Of a stretch of 43,352 bases of DNA, positions 23,071 to 34,339 are shown one piece after another. The stretch is from contig NW_022204643.1 in assembly GCF_008831285.2 (NCBI RefSeq), positions 1 through 43,352 of the forward strand, in the 5' to 3' direction. A model generated the notes under the pieces. That model did not search any database, was not told the origin of the DNA, and saw nothing but the letters and a program-made list of their open reading frames with translations. This stretch comes from Nymphaea colorata. Its lineage: Eukaryota; Streptophyta; Magnoliopsida; Nymphaeales; Nymphaeaceae. Every line of letters begins with the position of its first letter. Position 1 is the first letter of the stretch. The position numbers and the translations under genes are program-made.

Positions 23071-24147
23071 GGGTCAAGTGTTTTGACTCCTTAGTTTTTC
23101 TTCTTCTTCTTTTTTTATTTTTTGGGAATGCTGAATACTTGATCAAAGGCCCGGTGACTAATGGCTAATTTTAGAGCCATGATTTTGGTCTAAAACTGGT
23201 TGGGTTAACACCCACAGCCAACCAGACATACAATTCGACTGACTAGTTGGTGTTTTGACCATAAAGGTTTCGACAATTAGCTAAAATCAGCTTTGCTGAT
23301 CTTCTTCCCTAAAAATCTCAAGTTGAACGCGTTAGGTGTTTTCACTTGTACTATCATTATCATCAATCATTCTCATAATTGTACGTAAATGTGACTCTGG
23401 CTTTTATTTTATCTGAATTAAGTATTGAAGTTGTGTTCCTCTAGAAATCAAAAGCAAATGAAGGTTTCTTAATTAAACTTGAGATTTAGCAAAAAATAGC
23501 TACATGAAAACCAAGTAATAGTAAAAATTACTAGCATGAAGTGAACCCAATTACCATGCCTGATTTAGATGACGTACAAGTATTTTTCTGCCATCTTGAG
23601 TGACAAAAACAGAACTAAGGTAGACCATCTAGCTACACAGCCCATGCACTAGCCTTTCCATCTATCAAAGCACTTGGTTTGCATTTCGCATCATTTCAAT
23701 TTGCCATGAGGCATAATTCAACTAAATTTAACAGTATCGTCCATACACATCTAGTGCCTCATTTTGTAAGCAATATGGACAAGCACCAGGCATGCTAGAC
23801 ACCGAAGCCTGTCATGTGATAAATGCCATATGAATTTCAAGCCTAATGTCAGGGTCTAAATGTCTAGCTGTGGATACGAATATTAAGCATTAGAGAATGT
23901 GAACCCACTTCTATTTCCAGTCATCAACATTAAAATTTAGAAGCAAAAAAAAAATTAATAATAATAAACTAAGAAGAACCTTGGAATGTCCATAGGAAAG
24001 AAAAGGATAAAAGGAAAAATGATCCAAGATTCCATGAACCATACTTTTTTAAGGAACAACCAGAAACGAACTAGAATTTGGACAAGGAGCAGCATATCCT
24101 AATCTGATACAATATAATGAATACAAGGGTTTCTGCAGGCATCTAAC

Positions 24148-24209
24148 CTTTTTTTCACAAGTTGACCAACCACAAGAAAACGGAGAAATTCCAACAGATG
24201 GAATACCTT
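24148..24209 (-). CDS. IPK: IPK exon 5
   Basis: A 62-nt exon on the minus strand between acceptor gatcttgcag and donor gttaga. The last base of exon 4 plus AA makes Glu, then GIPSVGISPFSCGWSTCEKK. The GIP..G.SPFSCGWST segment is strongly conserved in plant isopentenyl phosphate kinases. It ends in phase 0. The next family segment (D.ASAD...GFVPVLHGDAVLD) is not found to the left, so the gene stops here as far as the window shows. Confidence 0.92.
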
Positions 24210-25444
24210 CTGCAAGATCAAAACCAAAGTGGAATATTAGGAATATTAGAAATACAGTGAACTCAAAGTGCAAGCAGATATAAAAGATCCATTAAGATAA
24301 TTAAGATTTTTAATTGTAGAAATATTAATTGGAATTGTAACTGGTTTTGATGTAACTGGATTACTCCAATTTATTCTATTTATGCATAAATTGCATAAAC
24401 TAGAGGCTTTTCCCCAAAAAATCCAGGCAATTCATGGGTCAAATTGGAGAAATGCTAAAGCAAAATAACTATGCTCAAACAAGAAATGAAATATATAATT
24501 GCCATTAACTTGAAATTGGCCCTTAAAAGCATGTAAGTGACATTGCTTTACAAGCTCTTTCGTATTATATACAATTCAAGAAACATAATTTGGTAAGATC
24601 TGAACTCCATCGCAGGTCTAGCAAAAGATTGTAGATAGATTAGAGTAGTCTGGCACCATAAGCTAGCAAGAAATTGATTAAATCATAAAAATGCAGAAAG
24701 ACAGCAAGCACCATTTCAACAGCCGTTCGTTTGGAAATTACATGCCACCATAAAAAGCTTGCACAAGATAGTGACACTGTTTTATGTACAAGAACAGTGG
24801 TGATTGAAGGAAGCAAATATTTCTGAACATCATCAACTCTGAATGGAAATTCCCAACAGCTGTCTCAACCACACCAAAAGAAACAAAAATAAACAGAAAG
24901 GAGGAAGTGGTTATTTATTTAAATAGTAAATAACCAAATAACTGGATCACCAGGTCCAAATGACATACCTACAGCATCAACCATGAAGCCTGGACGAGCA
25001 ACCATTAGGAGGAAACAAAAGGGTATTATATTTAATCCACCATAGCTACAAATCTCTGGTGCAGCCATATTTGGAATCTTGGATAAGGTTAAATATGGGG
25101 ATAGTGTAGGTCTTTCAACCAATCTTGGAAAATCTTGGTGCTTCAGTCTTGTATCAGAAGTATAAAAAAATAACATATGTTACATAACAAAAGGCACTTT
25201 ACAAGATACATAAAACACAATAATTGAAAACATCAGGCTCTTCAGTCTTAAAGTGATATTGTCAGCACGTATTTATCTTCAAAAATATTAGAATATAGTG
25301 AGCCCGGCCCCTGAATAAATAAAATTTTATATGCTTTAATATCATTATAGTTTTCAAAATATTGACTGCATTTGTGACTATGGTCCTTAGCAATCCAGGA
25401 AGGTCAGCTTCTATATGTCAAATATGTGTTTAGAGTTCAGTTGG

Positions 25445-25613
25445 ATTCTGTCAGTCTAGGCAACCATTTTCGCAAATTTATTGTACAAACAGCAGAAAAC
25501 AAACCACAGATAGAACTACTTGTTTTATTATTCTGTCAGTCTAGGCAACCATTTTCACAAATTTATTGCACAACAGCAGAAAACAAATCACAGATAGAAC
25601 TACTTGTTTTATC
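25445..25613. repeat. Tandem repeat, 2 units of about 85 bp
   Basis: Units begin attctgtcagtctaggcaac at 25445 and 25530 and end tagaactacttgttttat. They differ at about four positions including a 1-nt indel. The 81-codon frame across it is therefore repetitive and unsupported. Confidence 0.92.
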
Positions 25614-25775
25614 ACTCATCCACCCACCTAATAGGAATACAAGAATAAGAGAAAAAAGGCTATACTGGTAGTTCAAGAAGTATTGAGGAGGAAAATTCAA
25701 ATGGTCAATGGGCTTCATTTTCTCGCTTCATTCAGCTTTAGTTATTGGTCTCTAAGTTAGACGGATTCTTCATTT

Positions 25776-26035
25776 TTGGTGCCACACCCGTGTCAATGCG
25801 ATGCAAGTGCGACTCCAACATGCACCCAGGCATGGTCAATGCGCATTAGGTGTGGTCACTGGTCAACCTCACCTGGCCAAAATCGTCTGTTTTTTATTGT
25901 GCACTGTCTCTCCCTTTTTCCTTTTTTTCCCCTCTCCCTCTCATTTTCCCCTCTCCTCTCCCTCGTTTTGCCTTTTCCAAATTTTCGATGCCCCTCTCCC
26001 TCCCTTTCATACCCCTCTATTTCCCCTTCTGTGCT
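25776..26035. mobile_element. MITE-like block: GC-rich end plus polypyrimidine tract
   Basis: A GC- and CpG-richer block (25780-25890: cacccgtgtcaatgcgatgc, ggtcaacctcacctgg) is followed by about 130 bp of C/T. The layout parallels 895-1095, where cacccgactccgtc and gacctcaccc precede a C/T tract. Three overlapping frames here are composition artefacts. Confidence 0.4.
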
Positions 26036-26297
26036 TTGAAAAGAAAAGGGTGACCTAAAAGAAAAGGACGAACCCTGCCCTTTAAAAGCTGGTTTGTCCT
26101 TGAAAAAGGAAGACTAATCCAGTCATCCTCTTTAGAAGATGAGCAGACCCCTGTCAAACCTTAAAAAGGACGACAAGCTACATGTGTTAAACACAAAAAC
26201 TAATTTTACTTGAATCTAAAATTTTAGAAATGTACTAAAGTAACCTTTGAACAAAATGTTACAACAAAAAAGAATATAAACATATAAGACTATTACA

Positions 26298-26320
26298 TGT
26301 GTGTGTGTGTGTGTGTGTGT
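26298..26320. repeat. (TG)n microsatellite
   Basis: A perfect run of about 11 TG units within IPK intron 4. Confidence 0.95.
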
Positions 26321-26774
26321 AGGTCTTAACAACTGCTTTGTGTTGATAAATAACTAACTTCCATGTAACCTCCAACCAGAGAAACTTGTCTTTCTAAAAA
26401 TGTAGACATGCGGTCATGCTATTGAGGAGCCAAACAATAATTATCACATTCTGTTAAGTCTTAAAATTTAAAAATATATACAGAACTAGAAAAGTACGAG
26501 ATCTACGTCATAATCTGCAGATTCATGTTACATGTGCATTGAGTGCTTTATGAGATTTACATCCTCTAACTCGCATGGATGTATCTGATACATGTATATC
26601 TAAGCTCGTGCACCGCAAACTGCGAAAGCAAGCCACCAACAAAATTACTAATCTGTAAAGTGCTTTTGTTGACTAAACTTAACAACCAACAGCAAGCAAC
26701 CGTGCCATTCTATACACACACATACACATATATAGTCATCTGAGAGAGGACCAAACAGTCCATAACAGACCTAC

Positions 26775-26807
26775 CTTTTGCAAGTGCCCTCACAATCTCA
26801 TAAGAGA
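26775..26807 (-). CDS. IPK: IPK exon 4 (33 nt)
   Basis: A very short exon on the minus strand between acceptor gatttccaag and donor gtaggt. It reads (N)TC then SYEIVRALAK and G, matching the IPK segment LNLEIVRALAR. It needs one base from exon 3 (phase 1) and leaves one base for exon 5, where G plus AA makes the Glu of EGIP. This phase need is the reason for choosing the longer exon 3. Confidence 0.8.
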
Positions 26808-27429
26808 CTTGGAAATCGCAATACAGCAAAAATTATCTAGTTCATCTCCAACAAGGTTACATTCTTGAGAAAACAAAAATTTAACCTCTCAATCAAAGGG
26901 CATTGAATACTAGGTTCAGGGCCCAAATATATACATTGACATGGGGAACCAGCTGCTAGTGGAAGTTCCAATGGCTAGACTCTGGCTGTTGTTATCAGCC
27001 GAACAGCTAGTTTATTTATAGGCTCCATGACGAAAGAGCCGTTCGCAAAAAGACAAATGCAGAGAATAATAAAATATAGAAACAGAAAAGAACAAGCAAA
27101 GGATACCATACATATAAAAGAAATTTATATGCATATGTACATTTCCAATTACACATAAACATACATTTAAGTGCATAAGTTTATGAACTTGACGCTTTGC
27201 AACAGCTTCTAGCAAATTGAGGACAGCAAAGGGAAATTTATGCTGAGAGGTCATTACAAATTATTTTAAACTAATGGGAGGTAACCTTACATACTATCTA
27301 TTAATATAAAATTAGAAGATTCAGTGGCATCAATGAGATACCAGAGGCATGATCAAATAAACCTGCATTAAACAAGGAAAAATTGAAGATTCAGTTCATC
27401 AATGAGACACCGAGGTATAACCAAATCAT

Positions 27430-27765
27430 TGTCACAGAAAACGTGTACGGGTATTATACGGCGAGGAATTTCACGGATATAATACAGCAAAGTTGTATAT
27501 CTCAGGAATAAAACGGAAAAATCTCAGCAAATTTTAAAAAAATTTAAACAATTTATAATCCTGAAAATTACTAAAAAATAAAAAAAATCATAAAAAATAT
27601 GAAAAAAATGCAAAAAACGCATATAATACGTTTTTTTTCACATTTTTTATTTTTTGGCATTTTCTTAAAAAAGACACATTTTTTCACGTTTAATACAGCT
27701 GACTTTGTTTTGGCATATTATACGTGTTTTTTTCCAATAGTACGTGCATGTTGTGAAATTGGACC
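27430..27765. repeat. AT-rich repeat with A-run/T-run symmetry
   Basis: Contains aatctcagcaaattt, many A-runs, then aatacgttttttttcacatt and mirrored T-runs. Related composition and short shared strings (ttttttttcacattttt, ctcagcaaaatttt) occur at 32380-32700 and 35420-35790. It may be one dispersed AT-rich family. The 61-codon frame at 27599 is composition-driven. Confidence 0.35.
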
Positions 27766-27874
27766 AAATAAACCTGCACTATAGATAGTATTCAGAACTT
27801 TGGAAGGTAGACTATGGAATCTAATATCAAGATATATGCATATAAATAGCAAGGTAAAGAAATTTCACAAAAAC

Positions 27875-27988
27875 CAGCTGGGCATCTTACAGATATTCTT
27901 GTTGCCACAAAACCAGCAGTTACAAGAGGTAAATGCAATCCACCTCTGTGAACTCCAGCTCTACTTGCCTGGAAGTGCCCAAAGGACC
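27875..27988 (-). CDS. IPK: IPK exon 3
   Basis: A minus-strand exon after acceptor tttatag. One base from exon 2 plus GG completes Gly, giving HGAGSFGHFQASRAGVHRGG across the junction, then LHLPLVTAGFVATRIS. GAGSFGH with its conserved His is the substrate-phosphate-binding signature of isopentenyl phosphate kinases in the amino-acid-kinase fold. Two donors are possible. The strong site TCT|gtaaga (exon end 27891, phase 0) breaks the frame with exon 4. The weaker CTG|gttttt (exon end 27875, phase 1) adds VRCPA and keeps the frame. I chose the latter because exon 4 then joins as the family's EIVRALA segment. Confidence 0.85.
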
Positions 27989-28344
27989 CTATAAACATTT
28001 TTAAATGAGATATTAAAATGATTTCATGATAAGCTTCTGTTATAACAGTGAGATTAGTAACATACTAACAAGTCTAACATGCATTATAAATGCTGTTAGG
28101 AGATGGATGTGTACATTTTTCACATATTCAAAATCCTTTTCATTTAGCCTCTTATCTAGGTTTCCACCAGTCCAGAATTATATTTCTCCTCCAGTGGTTG
28201 TTGGGATTTTTTATTTTAATTTTTTTCCTCTGACAAGGGTCTTTTTGTCATTTAGCAAGAAAGGCCAGCTGCACAACAATTGAAACATCCTAAAATATCT
28301 CTGATAAAAGGGCTAATAATAGCTAAGATGATCTTAAATCAAAA

Positions 28345-28642
28345 GAGCACAAAATAATAACAGGGACGCAAAACGGAAATGGACAAAAACTTTATGAATA
28401 AACAGTAAAATTACTGTTTAAAACAGTGCTATTGCAAACAGGATTTCTCCCTTATAGACCAAACAACACGAGAACAAAGAGAAAGAACTCAAAGAAAACT
28501 AGCCATTGGTTAGCTCCAACAGCTCTAAAAAGAGCCATTGGAGCTCGTTATCCAACCAGATCCAATCTGGCCAAATTCCAAAAATGTCCAGATGTAAAAA
28601 TAAAACAAAAAATAGAGAAAAACACTAAAATAAAGACTTAAA
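28345..28642. repeat. Dispersed repeat, copy 1 of a 290-bp pair
   Basis: Similar over its whole length (about 75-80% by eye) to 33621-33911 in the same orientation. Shared strings include gatttctccctt, ccaacagctcta, gtccagat and agagaaaaacactaaaa. It lies in IPK intron 2. No coding capacity; possibly a fragment of an LTR or of a non-autonomous retroelement. Confidence 0.8.
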
Positions 28643-30113
28643 CCTATATATAAGCACATATATCAGAATTATACATTCATATATATATAACCATTATTGT
28701 ACATGTATAAAACATATACAGCTGAGATTGAATATATATGTACGCATAAGTACAGCATATATACATGTCTTTACATGTTTCCTAACAACGTCATCTTCTG
28801 GGTCCCTCTAGGAGGTTATCAAAAGACTGCACTCCATAATGCATTGGCCGCCTGATGAATAAAGGTATCTATATTTCAAGATTATGCTCGTCTGGCTGTC
28901 ATTTCATTATGTAGTTCTTTTGGGACACCATCGTACCTGTTACAATATTCATTGTTAATGGGATGAAGCAACTATCCAACTTTACTTAAGAGATGCCCTT
29001 TGTGCAAAAAAATGGCTAAGGAACCAAATTGGGACCTCCTCATAGTAGAACTTATAATTTTTTCTGAAGAAATTCAGCTGCACATGCAACATGAAGCTCA
29101 TCTCCGCAGGAAAAAGGAAAAAACAAACACTAGGTTTTGGCACTTAAGTTCTCATGGACCAAGAAAAGCAGGCCTCAGGTCTCTAACATAAGGGTGTTGC
29201 ATCTTCTGACAGTTAAGAACGGTGGCAGTATCTGATGAAGATGAACACTCTCATGAAATAACTTACAGGTATACGCAAGGGGCCTATTTGGCGATAAAAT
29301 TTCTGGAAGTTCAAGTGGGAGGACAAGAGAAAAGCACGCTTAGATGCTGGGTACATGAGGTGACAACTCTAGAAAGCTAATGTACCGATTAAAAGCTAAG
29401 CTTAAACAAATTAGTTTCACAATGCAGGACAGTAGGTGTAATTGCAAGTTCCAACTGTGATTCTTCTGACCCCATATCACCTTAAATGCTGGTGCTGGAG
29501 GACAAACTTGAAATGGTGGCCCAGACAACAGTAGTCACAATGTTCACCGATGGAAAGTGTAAGATTAGGTTGGAGTTGGGTGAATGTCAGATGATAAAGG
29601 ACAATCTGAGGCTTGCACAAACAGTGTGAGTCTGAGGTTTGATATTTTCTATGTTGCCAAATTGGTCAGGGATCAATTGTGTGCGGAAAAACAAGAGCCA
29701 GATTGGTACATCACGGAAAATTTCTTCGTGCAGGGTTTTAGATAGACAGTGTTTCACCATAGCTTTGGTGCCTGGTTTTTCTGTTATAAAATCATCTCTC
29801 AGTAATCCCCTAGCATTTTCAGGAAGCTAATTTAAATTCAGCTTTCCCTTTTTCATGAAAGAAAGGAAAAAAGTAACATTCTCCTACGTGCATATGGATA
29901 CCATACCAAAAATGTAAAATTGGTGCATTGGTCAACCTGTTTGTTGCAGTTGTCTCAATGCACTTTTTCTGTAGCCAATTGGAGTGCATTTTCTACCACA
30001 CTTGGCTACTTACATTCTTACAGAAATCTTGCTCCTACTTATCGCAAAATTTTACTCCAAAAATCTTTACAATCTGTGGGCATACAAATCAAACACAACG
30101 TGAAATTTCAAAC

Positions 30114-30329
30114 CTGCTCCATGAACCACAATGAAAGCACTCGAACTCAAAACTTGATCTGCAATATCTGCAGGAATAGTTGGAGGGATCCCCGACTGCT
30201 TGCTCCAATCCATCGTGTACCCCCTTGCAGTAGAATGCATTATGACCTCCCTCAACTGTGATGCAACTGCAGCAAGATCTTTGTCATTTATGTGCTCCAG
30301 CACATCTTTATGGGTAACTGCAGATCCAC
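30114..30329 (-). CDS. IPK: IPK exon 2
   Basis: A 216-nt exon on the minus strand between acceptor aaacttag and donor gtttga. It completes KLGG with exon 1 (the N-terminal nucleotide-binding KLGG/KxGG motif of amino-acid kinases), then reads SAVTHKDVLEHINDKDLAAV through MDWSKQSG to FIVVHGAG. These match plant IPK (KLGGAAIT.K...E.I....L..VA.QLR, then GMDWSK.., then VVHGAG). It ends in phase 1 and joins exon 3 in frame. No internal stop. IPK phosphorylates isopentenyl (and dimethylallyl) phosphate to the diphosphate with ATP, a side route feeding cytosolic isoprenoid synthesis. Confidence 0.95.
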
Positions 30330-31345
30330 CTAAGTTTGTACCCAAACACAAAGAATGTCATTAATCTAGAACGTGCAAATCTAAATCAAGTTCCCTAAAA
30401 CAACCAAATCCAAAATGAACCATATCTGCAGGTAACATTATAAAACACAGAAAAGAAACCAAAAAGAAATGTCCAAAAAAACAACAAAAAATTAACAGAA
30501 GCCACTCTTGGTTCCTCGTCCCTACCTATATGGATAAAACTTAAGATTACTAACTAGGCAGCCAAGAAGCACGTCTATTACAAAATACTCTCCTAAGCTG
30601 TTACACAAACCAAATAATTAACAAACACAGACACCTAACAAGTGCAGTTTGATAAATAATCGGATCGAAAAGTGTTTCAACGTGGGAAATGAAACGCACA
30701 TGCTAGTAGCATATTCGTCAAGGGACCCGCTTCTGTCATAAGTCACCGGAGTGCTTTAACAACTCGTCTTGGCAATCAGGGAGTGGTGTTGTGCTACTTC
30801 ACCAACACAAAGTAGGAGGATACTTGGACAAGATGTCGATACACTGTAGCAAGTACACGGTCAAGCATTCGCAAAGATACTGGAGACTATAATTCACAAT
30901 CTCTTTCTTCAGAAACTGGAAGATTTATCGGCCGCTTTCCTCTAAAATAAGCGTGATTCCGGTATCGCATTCGTCTGTCGGATGAATCGGACTTAGAACT
31001 TGCATTTCCAATCAATGATCTGGGGAAGCGTGAAGTCCCGTTAGACTAGCACTATTGATGGTGACAATACTCGAGCTCAACACCAAGGAACTTGGGATGA
31101 AGAAAATGACAAGATTCGAACCCGACATCCGTTGGTTATAGCTATTTTGGAACTGCTGATATGATCTATACAATTGGTTGATACTTGATAGGAAAGCCAG
31201 AAGTCAGGCTCCGCGGAGCAGTTCCTGTGAGCCAGCGAGTTACAAACAAACCTAACCAGTCTATAAGATATAGACAAACTTCAGTCTGCCACATTATGAA
31301 GAAGATGATGAAGCAGGGGTAGGAATCGGGGTTAGGCTCACGTAC

Positions 31346-31412
31346 CAAGTTTGACGATGCAACGAAGAGGTCTGCTAAGGCTCACAGGCGAAGGCGGTGC
31401 CTCGTCGGCCAT
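31346..31412 (-). CDS. IPK: IPK exon 1 with start codon
   Basis: A minus-strand ATG at 31412-31410 opens MADEAPPSPVSLSRPLRCIV then KL and G before donor gtacgt (phase 1). R(C)IVKLG is the conserved start of the IPK kinase fold, preceded here as usual by a short variable N-terminus. There is no in-frame upstream start. ASNSD1 exon 1 starts divergently at 34515, so the two genes share a 3.1-kb upstream region. Because only exons 1-5 are visible, this copy should be treated as truncated unless 3' exons are shown elsewhere. Confidence 0.93.
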
Positions 31413-31659
31413 GTCGATGAAATCAACACTTTGGTGGAAGAACGGAAACTCGAGAACTCTCTCCAGCAGCAAGAAACTGAGAAAGGCCTGAATATTTAGC
31501 CGCAGGATATAGTGTGATGTTTTAACACGTTTCTTGGATCAATTTTTCTTTAACGGCTTTCTTGGGGGCAATCTTCAAAACACAACGAACAGCCACCGAT
31601 AAAAGCTTGGATCTTTAGTAAGAGTTTGCCCCTTACCGGCCACGTTCATTATAATGGCT

Positions 31660-31735
31660 AATTAATGTCTATCTTTTGGACACAATTAATGTCCGTTTTT
31701 AATGTCTTATCTTTTGGACACTATTAATGTCACGT
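31660..31735. repeat. Imperfect tandem repeat, about 39-bp unit
   Basis: Two units of the form aatgtct(t)atcttttggaca followed by (c/t)aattaatgtc, next to each other upstream of IPK. Confidence 0.75.
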
Positions 31736-31869
31736 GTTTAATGATCTCGTTATAAGTTTTATTTATGTACACGTAACAATTTTTTGATTTAAAGATGCAT
31801 TAACCTACTTGCTATTGTGATGTGCACGTAAGAGTTTATTTGAAAACATTAACAAGTTGTCATGTAACG

Positions 31870-32032
31870 CTCGGCTTTTGGAGGACGATCGGGTCAGGTC
31901 CAGACCCGGACCCGAACTCCTCGTGCGACAGAGCCCGACACCGCCCTCTTCTCCCTCGTCTATCTCCTGGAGGTCTCCCGTGCCAGCGGAGGTGTTGGGC
32001 GGCGACGAGAATGACGGCGGTGGTGCTCAGGT
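31870..32032 (+). other. GC-rich exon-like island with a consensus donor
   Basis: A CpG-rich stretch (cgggtcaggtccagacccgg, gcggcgacgagaatgacggcgg) stands out from AT-rich surroundings and ends ctcag|gtgaga, a good plant splice donor. Two overlapping frames (31822 and 31857 starts) are open across it, with no family resemblance. It could be the first exon of an unrecognised or relic gene, or part of a repeat. Confidence 0.3.
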
Positions 32033-32248
32033 GAGACTTTTGATTCCTCTCCGTCTCTTCCTTATTTAATAGAAAACTTGCCCATTGTTTCGCATTGCTT
32101 GACTCATCTCTTTTAAAATTGTTGTGTAGTCGCACCTCGATGCTTGATGTTTTTTTTTTTAAAAATGTTTGAGGGCGTGACAGATATTGGTTTATGGATA
32201 TACCAAAAAAGTATGAAAAACTCTTGGACCACAGTAAGAATACAATCA

Positions 32249-32249
<1 letters not shown>

Positions 32250-32287
<38 letters not shown>
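32250..32287. repeat. 38-base poly(A) run
   Basis: An uninterrupted A run preceded by aatacaatcac. It could be a retroposon tail on the plus strand, but no flanking target duplication or source transcript is recognised. Confidence 0.9.
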
Positions 32288-32290
<3 letters not shown>

Positions 32291-33620
32291 CATCTAATTC
32301 ACATGCAACTAGACAAAGTGATAGTGAGCAATATATCTCGTAGTCTCAAAAAATACGTTTTCTGTTTTTGGAAAAAAATGTGTTACAAGCACAAAAAATA
32401 AGTCAGCCAACTAAAATGGTTAGCCGAATAAAACGGTAAAAAACACTGCTGTTTTTTTAAATGCCAAAAAAAAAAAAAGACCAATTTAAAGGACGTTTTT
32501 TGCAATTTTTCCCCATCTCCCCCTTTCACATTTTAGGTATTTTTTTTTCACATTTTTTGGTGCCAAACGATTTGTCTCCATTTATTTATTTTTGTTGCAT
32601 ATCTACTTATTTTTTATGTTGTTGTATTGGTTTCTTATTTATTTTATTTTTTTTAAATTTTTAAGATTTTTTTTCTCCATTTTTTTCCAACTCGCTGTAT
32701 TATTATGCCAACCACCGTTTAAAATGCAAAAAACATATTTGTGATTATGGACTCTACACCTACCGTAAACTTATATTCTTTACTGCCAATTCCCTTCGAT
32801 GGTTTTGTGCTACCACTACACAAAGAGCTTAAATAGAAACTAACAAATATTTTACCCGATTTGCTTAAATCTAGAGTAATCTTTTCTGATGTGGAGTTGC
32901 AGTGTTGCACATTTGCCACGAAATCTTTTAGTTCATAATTGTCAAATTTTTAAAAATAAAATCCGGCCACTTCATGTAAAAAATAATTAACAATAATTTG
33001 TAATGATTGTATTTTTAAGAATATATGTAACATATCTTATATAATAGTATGTTGTATGATATGGTCCCATAGTACCATATCGTATACTTTTATAAACTAC
33101 TAATATACCAGTATGGTATTGCATGCTGATCATTGTAATACTACTAGGTGAGTTAACCAACATGCAATGGGATCCTTCCCGTTCACCTCGGTTACCAGGA
33201 CGATCTCCGGTCCTAATACAGTAGAAACTTGGGCGCTAAACAGATGTCTTCAATGTTGCAGAGAGCTCCAAGGCAATTTTGTAGTGCAATCTAACAAAAG
33301 AAAATAGAAAAGGTGGATCAATTGGTCGAAATCATCCAGACCAACGAATTTTGGGTCGTTTCAAGAAGTTTCGGAACAGTTATTCAGGATTCACGTCGAT
33401 GACACTTTGCCTGCGAGCGAGGCCTGTGCTCTATTGTTCATGTCCAGTGAAGAAAGGGGCTACCAAGAATGGCTTCATCAGCCATCTTCTTGGGACCCCA
33501 TTTCCATCGTTGGTCTCTAATGTCTGCATCTCTGTGTGAGGATTTTGCTTTTGGCTGTAAATATCCAATTTTTTGTCAATAAAATTGAGGGCTCGCCCCT
33601 CCGCATGAGTTTTCCGGGAA

Positions 33621-33911
33621 GGAGCACAAAAGAATAACAGCGAAGCTGGAAGGAAATGGGCAAAAGTTTTATTAATAAACAGAAAAAATACTGCTTAGAA
33701 CAGTTCTATTACAAATGGGATTTCTCCCTTGTTTATGGACAAAACAACATAATAAAGAAGTAGCCATTAGATAGATCCAACAGCTCTAGAAGAAGCCGTT
33801 GGAGCTAGTCAACAAACTAGCGCCAATCTGGTCAAACTGCAAAAGTGTCCAGATATGAAAATAAATACAAAAATAAAATAGAGAAAAACACTAAAAATTA
33901 CAGACTTTGCT
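33621..33911. repeat. Dispersed repeat, copy 2 of a 290-bp pair
   Basis: Partner of 28345-28642, same orientation, starting ggagcacaaaa and ending agagaaaaacactaaaaatt. It lies about 600 bp upstream of ASNSD1 exon 1. It is preceded by an aataaaattgagggctcgcc segment that copy 1 lacks. Confidence 0.8.
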
Positions 33912-34339
33912 TAAAGATAATTCCTTAGAGTTGGGCATTGATGTAGGCTGAAGGAAGAATGACCCTTTCTCATGATGTCCATTTAATGTATAGCAATAGA
34001 ATAGAATATTGTGGAGACTAAGTTGTTTTAAAGATTAAGGTAAATTCATGGTATATTAGTTATAATGTTTCAATAATACTCAATTTTTAAGATATATTCA
34101 TTACACATTCACGTAAAGCTCTTGCCGTAAAACAGTATTTAAGGGCATATTTGGCAACAGTAACAAATTGTTATGTTTTATAAATATATATTGAAATAAA
34201 TTTATGAAACATTGTAACATAATTTATGAATATGACTCAAATGCTTTAGAAGATTTACAATATCACTAATATCACTGCTTCTCTTCTCATGTTGTTTTCC
34301 AAGCATGCAAATGATGAAAGGAAAAATATTTTTGAAAAA

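Larger units (their letters stand above)
19301..24147. other. Sequence downstream of IPK exon 5; no further IPK exon found
   Basis: By orientation this should hold IPK exons 6 onward on the minus strand. I looked for the conserved second-half segments (VLHGDAVLD, TILSGDVI, LTDV.GVYDRPP, AAHDTTGG) and saw none. It holds a MITE-like patch (20224-20530), a copia RT remnant (21600-21990), a 147-bp-period direct repeat (22139-22403) and purine-rich low-complexity sequence (22850-23070). Open frames here are low-complexity or unsupported. Confidence 0.6.
24210..26774. other. IPK intron 4
   Basis: No exon was found between IPK exons 4 and 5. It contains an 85-bp tandem repeat (25445-25613), a GC-rich/pyrimidine-rich MITE-like block (25776-26035) and a (TG)n microsatellite (26298-26320). 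The minus-strand frame at 24919-25176 matches no part of IPK. Confidence 0.65.

Noticed and set aside
24919-25176. Minus-strand frame between IPK exons 4 and 5 as an extra exon
   Set aside because: Exons 4 and 5 already join in phase at EGIP as in the family, leaving no room for an insert, and the peptide resembles no IPK segment.
31105-31135. tRNA/SINE B-box-like sequence (ggttcgaatc on the minus strand)
   Set aside because: No cloverleaf, no convincing A box at the right spacing and no poly(A) or target duplication were seen. At most it is a decayed SINE.
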